Source of the DNA: Pseudomonadota bacterium
GTDB taxonomy: Bacteria; Pseudomonadota; Alphaproteobacteria; Caulobacterales; Caulobacteraceae
DNA: 64,000 nucleotides
NCBI GenBank assembly: GCA_020161365.1
Contig: JAIUNU010000018.1
Location: 1 to 64,000 of the forward strand
Direction of reading: 5' to 3'
Part shown: positions 8,221-16,786 of the stretch, piece by piece
Layout: each line of letters begins with the position of its first letter
Position numbering within the stretch: position 1 is the stretch's first letter
Notes under the pieces: generated by a model
The model's input: only the letters and a program-made list of their open reading frames with translations
Databases searched by the model: none
Told to the model about the DNA's origin: nothing
Position numbers and translations under genes: made by a program

Positions 8221-9581
8221 GCGCCCGGATCCTCGTCGTCGACGACATCGAGGCCAATGTCCGTCTGCTCGAGGCCAAGCTGACGGCCGAGTACTATGAG
8301 GTTTCCACGGCGCTGGATGGCCCGACCGCCCTGGCCATGGCGGCGCGGGACTTGCCCGACATCATCCTGCTGGACGTGATGATGCCCGGCATGGACGGCT
8401 TCACTGTCTGCCGCAAACTCAAGGACGATCCGGCCACCCGCCATATTCCGGTGGTGCTGATCACCGCGCTCGACGGGCGCGCCGACCGTATCCAGGGCCT
8501 GGAGTCGGGCGCCTCGGACTTCCTGACCAAGCCGATCGACGACGTCATGCTGTTCGCCCGGGTGCGCAGCCTGACCCGGTTCAAGCTGGTCATCGACGAG
8601 CTGCGCCAGCGCGAGGCCTCGGGCCGGCGCATGGGTGTGATCGCGGGCGCCGCCGCGCGTCTGGACGGCGTGGGCGGTCGGGTGCTGATCGTCGACGACA
8701 ACGAACGCCAGGCGCAACGCATCGCCGCCGAGCTGGGCGTCGAGCATCGGCCGGTGGTCGAAAGCGACCCGGAAAAGGCCAAGATCAGCGCGGGCGGTCC
8801 GGTCGACCTCGTGATCGTCAACGCCGTGGCCAAGGGCTTCGACGGCCTGCGCTTCACCGCCTCGCTGCGGTCGGAGGAGCGGACCCGCCAGCTTCCCGTG
8901 CTGGCCATGGTGGACCCGGACGATCGGGGGCGGATGGTCAAGGCGCTGGAAATCGGCGTGAATGACATCCTGTCACGCCCGATCGATCCCCAGGAGCTGT
9001 CGGCGCGGGTGAAGACCCAGATCCAGCGCAAGCGCTATACCGACTACCTGCGCAACAACCTGGACCATTCGCTGGAACTGGCGGTGACCGACCAGCTGAC
9101 GGGCCTGCACAATCGTCGCTACATGACCGGCCAGCTGGACTCGCTGGTCAAGCGCGCCTCCCTGGGGGGCGACCCGGTCTCGGCGCTGCTGATCGACATC
9201 GATTTCTTCAAGAAGATCAACGACACCTTCGGCCACGACATCGGCGACGAAGTGCTGCGCGAGTTCGCCCTGCGTCTGGCTTCCAACGTCCGCGCCATCG
9301 ATCTGCCCTGCCGCTTCGGCGGCGAGGAGTTCGTGGTGATCATGCCTGACACGGCCCTGGCCGACGCCCTGCGGATCGCCGAGCGCATCCGGATGCACGT
9401 CGCCGGCTCGCCGTTCAAGGTGGCGCACGGCAAGGAAATGCTGAACGTCACCATCTCGATCGGCGTCTCGGCGACGGCGGGCGAGGGCGACACGCCCGAG
9501 GCCCTGCTCAAGCGCGCCGACGAAGGGGTGTACCAGGCCAAGGCTTCGGGCCGGAACGCCGTGGTCGGCAAGGCCGCCTGA
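8217..9581 (+). CDS. pleD: Diguanylate cyclase response regulator PleD
   Basis: PleD makes c-di-GMP from two GTP at the stalked pole. The 454-residue product equals the known length. Domains in order are receiver 1 with phospho-acceptor D53, receiver 2 (about 150-270, an adaptor for dimerisation), and a GGDEF domain with active-site GGEEF (368-372) and the RxxD inhibitory site R359-D362. Start and stop with divK overlap as ATGA, so the operon is translationally coupled. The end of the gene is followed by a T-rich stretch near 9600 but no strong hairpin. Confidence 0.97.
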   Translation: MSARILVVDDIEANVRLLEAKLTAEYYEVSTALDGPTALAMAARDLPDIILLDVMMPGMDGFTVCRKLKDDPATRHIPVVLITALDGRADRIQGLESGASDFLTKPIDDVMLFARVRSLTRFKLVIDELRQREASGRRMGVIAGAAARLDGVGGRVLIVDDNERQAQRIAAELGVEHRPVVESDPEKAKISAGGPVDLVIVNAVAKGFDGLRFTASLRSEERTRQLPVLAMVDPDDRGRMVKALEIGVNDILSRPIDPQELSARVKTQIQRKRYTDYLRNNLDHSLELAVTDQLTGLHNRRYMTGQLDSLVKRASLGGDPVSALLIDIDFFKKINDTFGHDIGDEVLREFALRLASNVRAIDLPCRFGGEEFVVIMPDTALADALRIAERIRMHVAGSPFKVAHGKEMLNVTISIGVSATAGEGDTPEALLKRADEGVYQAKASGRNAVVGKAA

Positions 9582-9662
9582 GCGGCCGGCGCTTACCCTT
9601 TTTTTGCGCCGCAAACCCGTAGAACCTTGCGTCCTCGTAGGCTTCGCGCGAAATCGCTGGCT

Positions 9663-11354
9663 ATGAAGAAGATGCTTACCTGCGGCGTGATCGCCGCCGC
9701 CGTCTCCGTCGGCTTCGCGGCTCAGGCCCAGTCGGCCAAGCCCGCGCCGAAGCTGGTGGTCGTCATCTCGATCGACCAGTTCAGCGCCAATCTCTACGCC
9801 CAGCACCGGGCCGAGTTCACCGGCGGGCTGAAGCAGTTGAGCGGCGGGATCGTCTACCCGAACGGCTATCAGTCGCATGCCTTCACCGAGACATGTCCGG
9901 GCCACTCGACGCTGCTGACGGGCAAGCATCCCAACAAGACCGGCATCAGCGCCAACGACTGGTACGACAAGACCACGGGCAAGACGGTCTACTGCCTGGC
10001 CGATCCGAGCGTGACACTGGCCGACGACCCCAAGGGGCGGGCGGTCTCGCCGGCCAACATGGTGGCGACCACCTATGGCGACTGGCTGAAGGCCGTGTCG
10101 CCCAAGAGCCGCGTGTTCGGCGTTTCGGGCAAGGATCGCGGCGCGATCACCATGTCGGGCCACGTCGCGGACGGGCAGTTCTGGTACCAGCCCGGCTTTG
10201 GCTTCACCACCTATGTCCGTCCGGGGCAGACGGCCGAAGAGCGCCTGAAGCCTGTCGCGGCGTTCAACGCCAAGCTGGCGGCGGATCTCAAGAGGCAGCC
10301 GTTCGTCTGGGACTACGCCCGCAGCCCGCTGGATGCGGTGTCCGGCGGCGGTTCGGCCAAGCGGTGCAAGGGGCTGGAGGCCGACTACGAGACGGGCGGG
10401 CGCAAATGGCGCGCGGCGCTGCCGATCTCGGCGGCGACGAACGAGGCCGACAAGCGCCGCGACCTCTATGCAAGTCCGTATACGGATCAAGTGACTCTGG
10501 AGCTGGCGACCGCCCTTCGCGAGGCTTATGGCCTGGGCGACGGCCCCCAGATCGACGTCCTGACCATCAGCCTCTCGGCGACCGACTTCATCGGTCACCG
10601 CTATGGCACGCGCGGGCCGGAGATGTGCGACCAGATCGCCCGCCTCGACGACCGCCTGGGCGTCTTCCTCAAGAGCCTGGAGAAGGTGAAGGGCGGCGTG
10701 CTGGTCGCGCTCAGCGCCGATCACGGCGGCGCGGACATGGCTGAGCGTCTCCATGACGAGGGCTATGAGTACGAGCGCGTGATCGGCAAGCCCTGGATCG
10801 CCAAGCTGAACGCCCAGGTCCGCGCCCAGTTGGGTCTCTCGTGGGATCCGCTGAACGCCGAGGGCGGCCTCGACCAGATCTATGTTGTCGGGCCCGACCG
10901 CAAGGCGGTGTCCGATGTCGAGCGCGCGCGCATTACCGCCGCCGCCCTGCCTCTGATTAACAGCGATCCTGCCGTCGCGGGCGCGTTTGACTCCAATGCC
11001 ATCTTCACACTCGCCCCCGCACCGGCTGACGCCTCTCCCGAGGAGCTGTCACTGGCCGAACGCCTGCGTCGCAGCGCCTATCCAGGCCGGGTCGGCGACA
11101 TCCTGGTGGCCTTCCGCCCCGACCGCGTGCCGGCGACCGCCGGGCCGACCTATGTGTCGACCCACGGCAGCCCCTGGGACTACGACCGCCGCGTGCCGAT
11201 CCTGTTCTGGTGGAAGGGCGCGACCCCGCACGAACGCGTGCTGCCGCTCGACACTGTCGACATCGCCCCGACGCTGGCGGCGGCCACGGGCGTCAAACCG
11301 CCGGCTGACATCGACGGCAAGTGCCGGGCGCTGGTCTACGGGCAGGGGTGCTAA
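9663..11354 (+). CDS. Secreted alkaline phosphatase/phosphodiesterase, PhoK-like
   Basis: The 563-residue product has a signal peptide (residues 1-23, ending AAQAQS). It belongs to the type I phosphodiesterase/nucleotide pyrophosphatase superfamily near Sphingomonas SPAP/PhoK. Visible active-site parts are D38 (SIDQF), the nucleophile region TETCPGHS (T77 proposed), TDFIGHRYG and SADHGG with metal-binding Asp and His, and a late STHGSP His. It probably releases phosphate from phosphomonoesters in the periplasm. The ATG at 9663 begins the signal peptide; the frame is open a little farther upstream. A perfect hairpin terminator lies 60 bp downstream. Confidence 0.85.
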   Translation: MKKMLTCGVIAAAVSVGFAAQAQSAKPAPKLVVVISIDQFSANLYAQHRAEFTGGLKQLSGGIVYPNGYQSHAFTETCPGHSTLLTGKHPNKTGISANDWYDKTTGKTVYCLADPSVTLADDPKGRAVSPANMVATTYGDWLKAVSPKSRVFGVSGKDRGAITMSGHVADGQFWYQPGFGFTTYVRPGQTAEERLKPVAAFNAKLAADLKRQPFVWDYARSPLDAVSGGGSAKRCKGLEADYETGGRKWRAALPISAATNEADKRRDLYASPYTDQVTLELATALREAYGLGDGPQIDVLTISLSATDFIGHRYGTRGPEMCDQIARLDDRLGVFLKSLEKVKGGVLVALSADHGGADMAERLHDEGYEYERVIGKPWIAKLNAQVRAQLGLSWDPLNAEGGLDQIYVVGPDRKAVSDVERARITAAALPLINSDPAVAGAFDSNAIFTLAPAPADASPEELSLAERLRRSAYPGRVGDILVAFRPDRVPATAGPTYVSTHGSPWDYDRRVPILFWWKGATPHERVLPLDTVDIAPTLAAATGVKPPADIDGKCRALVYGQGC

Positions 11355-11413
11355 ACGCTCAAGGCTCCAGCGTCTTCGAAAGAGGGCGCTGGGGTCGGGT
11401 TTCCGGCAAAACA

Positions 11414-11443
11414 AAACGCCCGGCTATCGCTAGCCGGGCGTTT
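11414..11443. terminator. Bidirectional hairpin terminator
   Basis: A perfect 13-bp inverted repeat AAACGCCCGGCTA / TAGCCGGGCGTTT with a 4-base loop lies between the convergent phosphatase gene and rpmG. It can serve both. Confidence 0.88.
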
Positions 11444-11468
11444 CGATGTCGTAGCGCTGAAAGCGATC

Positions 11469-11636
11469 TTACTTGATCTTGCCTTCGCGGAATTCGACGT
11501 GCTTGCGGATGACCGGGTCGTACTTCTTCAGCACCATCTTCTCGGTCTTGGTGCGGGCGTTCTTCTTGGTGACGTAGAAGAAGCCGGTATCCGCCGTCGA
11601 GTTCAGGCGGATCTTGATGGAAGCCGGTTTGGCCAT
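11469..11636 (-). CDS. rpmG: 50S ribosomal protein L33
   Basis: This 55-residue basic protein starts MAKPASIKIRLNSTADTGFF and continues YVTKKNARTK, LKKYDPVIRKH and FREGKIK, the bL33 pattern. It has no cysteines, so it is the zinc-independent form. It binds 23S rRNA near the E site of the large subunit. The gene is too short to stand out among open frames but is unmistakable by sequence. It is monocistronic, with a terminator 26 bp past the stop. Confidence 0.95.
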   Translation of the reverse strand: MAKPASIKIRLNSTADTGFFYVTKKNARTKTEKMVLKKYDPVIRKHVEFREGKIK

Positions 11637-11717
11637 GGTCGAATCCCTGCGGTGGTCGCGCAGGTTCCCGCGCGTTGGAAATGAGAGGCGCGGAACATAC
11701 TCATCGGCGGCTTAAAG

Positions 11718-12170
11718 TCAATTGCCGGCGGGGCACCGCTGGTAAGGAAAGTCCGCCGAGCGCTCCTGACCGTTCACCGAGCCCTCGATGCGGGCCACCA
11801 GCGTGTCCTTGTCGGCCAATCTGTAGAGAATCCTCTGAGGGAAATCGTTCTTGGGGTTCTCGAAGGTCACGGCGTTGACGTCGAGGTCCTTCACGGCGAA
11901 CGCGGTCTCGGCCTGACCGGACGGAATCACCACGTAGCGAAGAGTCCCGTCTTCGCCTGGGACGATGCGCATGAATTCGTACTCGCGCAGCTTGCCGTCG
12001 CGCACGCTGCGGCTCATGCCGATCATCGCGCCGCCGGCCGGCGCCAGCCACTGTTCCTCGATCTTCGTGCCGTTGGGGCGGACCAGCGTCCAGCAGCCGC
12101 CCAGAAAGCCCAGCTTGTTGATCTGGTCGGGCGCGGCGACCATGCTGAGAGCCATGAGGGCGGCGATCAT
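11718..12170 (-). CDS. Exported DUF6265-type protein
   Basis: The 150-residue product opens with a hydrophobic segment (MIAALMALSMVAAP) that looks like a short signal peptide. It continues with LGFLGGCW, EEQWLAPAGGAMIGMSR and a beta-rich remainder, the pattern of the DUF6265 lipocalin-like family. No enzymatic motif is seen and the function is unknown. It lies between rpmG and the NUDIX gene on the same strand; the 27-bp gap to the NUDIX stop makes co-transcription likely. Confidence 0.75.
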   Translation of the reverse strand: MIAALMALSMVAAPDQINKLGFLGGCWTLVRPNGTKIEEQWLAPAGGAMIGMSRSVRDGKLREYEFMRIVPGEDGTLRYVVIPSGQAETAFAVKDLDVNAVTFENPKNDFPQRILYRLADKDTLVARIEGSVNGQERSADFPYQRCPAGN

Positions 12171-12197
12171 GCGAACCTCCGATCAGCGCACCCGCCG

Positions 12198-12926
12198 CTA
12201 GAGGTGGGTCAGGTGACGCTTGCCGTTCAGGAAGCGCATGAACGGCGCGGGCCGTCCAGTCTCGGCCAGTCGCTGGCCGATCTCATGGACGACGAAGCGG
12301 GTGATGTTGGGCAAGTCCAGGGCCATGGCTTCCTGGAAGTCGACCCAGGCGATCTCGTCCAACTCGCCGCAGTCGGGCCGGCGGTCCAGGGACAGCAGCG
12401 ACTCGGCCGAGGCCATGAAGAACCGCGCGTCGAACCGGCGGGGGCGATAGGGCGGGGTGATCGCCCGGGCCACGAAGCTCAGCGGCGACAGGTCGGGCAG
12501 GGCGCCTTGGGCCAGGAACGGCCGCCAGGGGCCGGCGCCGGGCCGCTCGGGCGCGGGCTTGGCCAGCAGGAGCCCGGTCTCCTCGAAGGTCTCGCGCACC
12601 GCCGCCAGCGCCAGGGCGCGGGCCAGGCGCGCGGGCTTGGGATGGCGCGGCTCCAGCTCAAGGCGCGTCGCGACCTCGGTATCGAGCTCGGTGGCGCTAG
12701 GGGCGTCGTAGTCGGTGCGATCCACCCGTCCGCCGGGGAACACCCACTTGTCGGGCATGAAGGCGTGGCCCCGGTTGCGGCGCCCCATCAGCAGGCGCGG
12801 CTGGGGGCCGTCGGTGCGGACGATGATCAGGGTGGCCGCATGGCGCGGCTTGATCGCCACGCCGGTCTCGCGCGTCGCGCCGTCGTTGATGGTGTCGAAT
12901 TTGGCGTCGATCGGCGGCAGGTTCAT
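12198..12926 (-). CDS. NUDIX hydrolase
   Basis: The 242-residue product contains a Nudix box split by a long insertion: FPGGRVD near residue 65, then AAVRETFEETG near 110. The glutamates of RETFEE are the metal ligands. Similar proteins hydrolyse nucleoside diphosphate-linked substrates or CoA derivatives; the insertion and the 240-residue size resemble the NUDT19/NUDT7-like group. The ATG at 12926 has GAGG upstream and is preferred to an in-frame GTG three codons earlier. It is divergent from the M20 peptidase gene. Confidence 0.85.
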   Translation of the reverse strand: MNLPPIDAKFDTINDGATRETGVAIKPRHAATLIIVRTDGPQPRLLMGRRNRGHAFMPDKWVFPGGRVDRTDYDAPSATELDTEVATRLELEPRHPKPARLARALALAAVRETFEETGLLLAKPAPERPGAGPWRPFLAQGALPDLSPLSFVARAITPPYRPRRFDARFFMASAESLLSLDRRPDCGELDEIAWVDFQEAMALDLPNITRFVVHEIGQRLAETGRPAPFMRFLNGKRHLTHL

Positions 12927-13047
12927 GCGCCTCACGTTAGACCCATCCGCGCCGCTGCATAGACCGACGTAGCGTCAAGACAGCTTGAGCTTGACCCCTC
13001 GTGGCGACGCGCCCCAAGCTCGCGCCGCTTTCGCTGGAGGGGTGATC

Positions 13048-14346
13048 ATGATCGGACGGATTTCGACACTGGCGCTGGTCGCCGGCCTGGCCATGGGCGC
13101 GCCGGCGATGGCCGCGCCGTCCGCCGCCAAGGTCCAGGCGGCCGCCAAGGCGGTCCAGCCCAAGGTCGTCGCCTGGCGGCGCGACATCCATGAGAACCCC
13201 GAACTGGGCAACCAGGAGGTCCGTACCGCCGCCCTGATCGCCAAGGAGCTTCGGGCGCTGGGCATCGAGGTGCGCGAGAACGTCGGCAAGACGGGCGTCG
13301 TGGGGGTCTTGAAGGGCGGCAAGCCCGGCAAGGTCGTGGCCCTGCGCGCCGACATGGACGCCCTGCCGGTCGAGGAGAAGACCGGCCTGCCGTTCGCCTC
13401 CAAGGTCAAGGCCACCTGGGAAGGTCGAACGGTGCCGGTGATGCACGCCTGCGGGCATGACACCCACGTCGCCATGCTGCTGGGCGCCGCCACCGTGCTG
13501 GCCGGCATGAAGCAGGACATCAAGGGCACCGTGGTCTTCCTGTTCCAGCCGGCTGAAGAGGGCCCGCAGGCTGGCGAAGAGGGCGGCGCCAAGCTGATGA
13601 TCCGCGACGGCGCGCTGGACAATCCCAAGGTCGACGCGGTGTTTGGCCTGCACATCGGCCCCGGCGACGCCCACGAACTGAACTACCGGCCCGAGGGCTT
13701 CTACGCCTCGTCTGACCGCATCACGATCACGGTCAAGGGGCGCCAGACCCATGGCGCCCGGCCCTGGGCGGGCGTCGACATGGCCAGCGTCGCCGCCGAC
13801 ATCATCCAAGCCACCAACCAGATCGCCGCGCGCCAGGTCGACGTCGGCGCCTCGCCGTCGGTGCTGACCATCGCCACCATCAATATGGGCTTCCGCCAGA
13901 ACATCATCCCCGAGGACCTGAAGATGGAGGGGACCATGCGGACCTTCTCCAAGGCCCGCCGCGAGGACCTGATCGCCCGGATGCAGAAGTCGGTGGCCGC
14001 GATCGGCGACCGCTATGGCGCCAAGGCCGAGGCGGTGTTCACCCAGCCCTATCCAGTCACGTACAATGACCCGGCCCTGTCGAAGTGGGTGAAGGCGACG
14101 CTTGAAAAGGCCTCGCCCGGCAAGGTCGACGACAACGCCGCCCTGGTCACCGGCGCCGAGGACTTCTCGATGTACGCCGAGAAGGTCCCAGGCGTGTTCA
14201 TCCAACTGGGCGGCCGAAAGGCCGACGTACCGGCCGCGACGGCCCCGGCCAACCACTCGCCCTATTTCGACGTCGACGAGTCGGTGTTCGAGACGGGTGT
14301 GAAGGCCGAGGTGCTGATGGCGCTGGATTATCTGGAGAAGAAGTAG
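13048..14346 (+). CDS. Exported M20 family amidohydrolase/peptidase
   Basis: The 432-residue product has a signal peptide (1-23, ending APAMAAP). The M20D amidohydrolase fold follows, as in hippurate hydrolase or IAA-amino-acid hydrolase. Metal and catalytic positions visible are MHACGHDTH (C135, H137, H140), QPAEEG with E170-E171, the His of GLHIGPGD and a C-terminal NHSPYFDVDE. It probably cleaves N-acyl amino acids in the periplasm. The ATG at 13048 follows GGAGGGG. A palindromic repeat lies immediately downstream. Confidence 0.9.
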   Translation: MIGRISTLALVAGLAMGAPAMAAPSAAKVQAAAKAVQPKVVAWRRDIHENPELGNQEVRTAALIAKELRALGIEVRENVGKTGVVGVLKGGKPGKVVALRADMDALPVEEKTGLPFASKVKATWEGRTVPVMHACGHDTHVAMLLGAATVLAGMKQDIKGTVVFLFQPAEEGPQAGEEGGAKLMIRDGALDNPKVDAVFGLHIGPGDAHELNYRPEGFYASSDRITITVKGRQTHGARPWAGVDMASVAADIIQATNQIAARQVDVGASPSVLTIATINMGFRQNIIPEDLKMEGTMRTFSKARREDLIARMQKSVAAIGDRYGAKAEAVFTQPYPVTYNDPALSKWVKATLEKASPGKVDDNAALVTGAEDFSMYAEKVPGVFIQLGGRKADVPAATAPANHSPYFDVDESVFETGVKAEVLMALDYLEKK

Positions 14347-14360
14347 GGCGCTGCCGAAGT

Positions 14361-14474
14361 TCCTCCCCCGCTATGCGGGGGAGGTGGCCCAGAGGGCCGG
14401 AGGGGGCTAACGCGGCCGATATCTAGCTCGCCCCCTCAGTCGCTCCGCGACAGCTCCCCCGCATAGCGGGGGAG
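14361..14474. repeat. Palindromic intergenic repeat
   Basis: CTCCCCCGCTATGCGGGGGAG-type hairpins stand at both ends (14361-14384 and 14454-14474) and are inverted copies of each other, with GAGGGGG / CCCCCTC arms inside. It fills the gap between two convergent genes and could also terminate transcription. Confidence 0.75.
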
Positions 14475-14477
14475 CAT

Positions 14478-15659
14478 CTATCGAGCGCTCCGCGCCTCAA
14501 ACCACGGCGTGATCCGTCGCAGGGCCTCCTCGACCTCGGCCGTCGAGACCGCGAAGCTGAAGCGGATGAAGTGCTTGCCCTCGACAGGGTCGAAGTCGAC
14601 GCCGGGCGCGGTGGCGACGCCGGTGTCCTTCAAGAGCTGCTCGCAGAAGGTCAGCGAGTCGCCGGTCAGGTGTGCGATGTTGGCCCAGATGTAGAACGCG
14701 CCGTCGGGCGGGGCGATTTCCTTCAGGCCCAGGGCGGGCAGGGCCTCCAGCATCAGCTGGCGATTGGCGCGATAGACGGCGATATGGCCTTCCAGCTCGT
14801 CGATGCAATCCATGGCCGCCAAGCCTGCGTGCTGGGCCAGGGAAGGCGCGGTCAGGAACAGGTTGCCGACATAGGCTCGCGCGCGGTCCAGGTCCTCGCC
14901 GGACGGCGTCAGCAGCCAGCCCAGGCGCCAGCCCGCCATGCTGAAGTACTTGCTGAAGCTGTTGACGATCAGGGCGTCGGGCGCGAACTCCAGCATCGAC
15001 GGCGTGCGGCCGGTGTAGCTGAGGCCGTGATAGATCTCGTCGCTGATGATCCGGATACCGCGCTCGCGGCAGACCTTGGCGATGGCTTCCAGTTCAGCGG
15101 GCTCGATGATCGTCCCGGTCGGGTTGGCGGGGCTGGCCACGATGACGCCGGCGGGGGCGGGGTCGAGCTCGGCCAGATGCCTGGCGGTAAGCTGGAACCG
15201 GTCTTCCGGCGCGCAGGCGATCTCCACAGGTTCAAGGTGCAACGCCTTCAGGGTGTTGCGATAGGCGACATAGCCGGGGCGGGCCAGGGCGATGCGATCG
15301 CCCGGCTTGAACACGCTCGATAGCGCCAGCACCAGCGCCGGCGAGGCGCCGCAGGTCAGGATGATCCGCTCCGGCTCGACGGTGACGCCGTAAAGCGTGT
15401 GATAGCGCTGGGCGATCTTCTCGCGCAGCAGCGGGCTCTCCCAGTAGCCCATGGCTTCCTGGTCGAGAATCTCGTGAGCCTTGGCCAGCGCCTTGCTCGG
15501 CGCGCCTGTCGAGGGCTGACCGAACTCCATGTGGATGATCGAGCGGCCCGCCATCTTCAGCTGGTGGGCCAGGCGGCTGATGGCGATGGCGTGGAAGGGT
15601 TCGATCTCGGCGCGCATGGCGACTGCATAGCTAGGTTTGACGCGGCGCGCATCCCGCAT
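14478..15659 (-). CDS. Class I/II PLP-dependent aminotransferase
   Basis: The 393-residue product is a fold-type I aminotransferase. The PLP-binding lysine is K237 in NSFSKYFSMAGWRLGW. ASPANPTGT (Asn for the PLP ring), ISDEIYHGL and a final RFSFA with the substrate-carboxylate Arg are also seen. The amino-acid specificity is unknown. The ATG at 15659 is the first; another at 15617 (MRAEIEPF) is possible because neither has a strong ribosome-binding site. The gene is divergent from the esterase gene, with only 11 bp between the two start codons if 15659 is used. Confidence 0.88.
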   Translation of the reverse strand: MRDARRVKPSYAVAMRAEIEPFHAIAISRLAHQLKMAGRSIIHMEFGQPSTGAPSKALAKAHEILDQEAMGYWESPLLREKIAQRYHTLYGVTVEPERIILTCGASPALVLALSSVFKPGDRIALARPGYVAYRNTLKALHLEPVEIACAPEDRFQLTARHLAELDPAPAGVIVASPANPTGTIIEPAELEAIAKVCRERGIRIISDEIYHGLSYTGRTPSMLEFAPDALIVNSFSKYFSMAGWRLGWLLTPSGEDLDRARAYVGNLFLTAPSLAQHAGLAAMDCIDELEGHIAVYRANRQLMLEALPALGLKEIAPPDGAFYIWANIAHLTGDSLTFCEQLLKDTGVATAPGVDFDPVEGKHFIRFSFAVSTAEVEEALRRITPWFEARSAR

Positions 15660-15670
15660 GAGAAGAGGAC

Positions 15671-16669
15671 ATGCTCGCCCTTATTCTCGCCGCCGCCCTT
15701 ATCCAGACCCCCTTGCCGCTGAACATCGGCGGCCGCGTCGCGCCCGCGCCGGGCGGCGCCCACGACTTCGGCTGGCCCGGGGTCTATTTCGAAGGCCGCT
15801 TCATCGGTCCATCCGTCGAGATCGCGGTCGATACCGGCGAAGAGCATGTGGCCGTCAGTATCGACGGTGTCCGCAAGGCCGAGCTGACCAAGTCGGGCCA
15901 GATCCGCCTGAAGCTGGACCGCTTGGGGCCGGGCGAACACGTCGTGCGGCTGGACAAACTGACCGAGAGCCAGTCGGGATCGTCGCGTTTCCAGGGCTTC
16001 TTCGTCGGCGAAGGCGGCAAGGCGCTACCGGCGCTGGCCCGGCCACGCCGGATCGAGTTCATCGGCGACTCGCATACGGTGGGTTACGGCGTGCGCTCGG
16101 CCAGCCGTGACTGTACGCAGCGCCAGGTCCACGACCTGACCGACACCAGCCTGGCGTTCGGGCCGATCCTGGCCCGGCGGCTGGACGCCGACTACCGCAT
16201 CGAGGCCTTCTCTGGACGCGGCGTCGTGCGGAACTACAACGGCCTGGCGCCGGGCGAGCCGTTGCCGGTCCTGTTGCCGCGCCTGATCCCCGGCCAGGAC
16301 CAGCCGCGCGTCGCCGCCGATGACGGCTGGAGCCCCGACCTGCTGGTGATCGGCCTGGGGACCAACGACTTCTCGACGCCGCTCAAGCCTGAAGAGCCCT
16401 GGGCCGACGAGGCCGCGCTGCGCAAGGACTACCGTGAGCGCTACGTGGCCTTCATCGAGGGGCTGAAGCTCAGCCGGCCGAAGGCCCGGGTGTTCCTGAT
16501 CGCCGGCGACACCTTCGCCGAAGACGTCGCTGAAGTCGCCGACCGCACCGGGGCCAAGGCCGTGCGGATCACGGGCATGGACCGCAGCGCCTGCCACGGG
16601 CATCCGTCGGTGGCGGACCAGACCATGATGGCCGACCGGCTCGAAGCGGCGATCAAATCCTCTCCCTAG
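15671..16669 (+). CDS. Carbohydrate esterase family 2-like SGNH deacetylase
   Basis: The 332-residue exported protein has an N-terminal beta-sandwich (about 18-115) and a SGNH/GDSL domain. Catalytic elements are IGDSHTVGYG with S134, GLGTNDFSTPL (Gly/Asn oxyanion), and a late HGHPS with the His. This two-domain order is that of CE2 acetyl-xylan or acetyl-glucomannan esterases. Residues 1-11 form a weak signal peptide. The start follows AGAAGAGG. The last codons and the TAG stop are supplied by the palindromic repeat that begins at 16657. Confidence 0.85.
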   Translation: MLALILAAALIQTPLPLNIGGRVAPAPGGAHDFGWPGVYFEGRFIGPSVEIAVDTGEEHVAVSIDGVRKAELTKSGQIRLKLDRLGPGEHVVRLDKLTESQSGSSRFQGFFVGEGGKALPALARPRRIEFIGDSHTVGYGVRSASRDCTQRQVHDLTDTSLAFGPILARRLDADYRIEAFSGRGVVRNYNGLAPGEPLPVLLPRLIPGQDQPRVAADDGWSPDLLVIGLGTNDFSTPLKPEEPWADEAALRKDYRERYVAFIEGLKLSRPKARVFLIAGDTFAEDVAEVADRTGAKAVRITGMDRSACHGHPSVADQTMMADRLEAAIKSSP

Positions 16670-16773
16670 CGGGGGAGGTGTCGGCTCGAAGAGACGACGG
16701 AGGGGGAAGTACTCCTGACCTTGCCTCTTCCCCCTCCGGCGCTTCGCGCCACCTCCCCCGCTAGGGGGAGGAT
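16657..16773. repeat. Palindromic intergenic repeat overlapping the esterase stop codon
   Basis: The outer arms ATCCTCTCCCTAGCGGGGGA (16657-16676) and its near-perfect inverse (16754-16773) enclose inner arms CGGAGGGGGAAG and CTTCCCCCTCCG (16727-16738). The TAG of the outer left arm is the stop codon of the upstream gene, so the repeat has replaced the original gene end. Confidence 0.8.
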
Positions 16774-16786
16774 TTCCGTTGTCGCT

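Noticed and set aside
8973..10754. Minus-strand frame of 593 codons opposite the end of pleD and the phosphatase gene
   Set aside because: Spans two well-supported plus-strand genes and has no family motif.
12937..14256. Minus-strand frame of 439 codons opposite the M20 gene
   Set aside because: Antisense to an enzyme with all metal-binding motifs.
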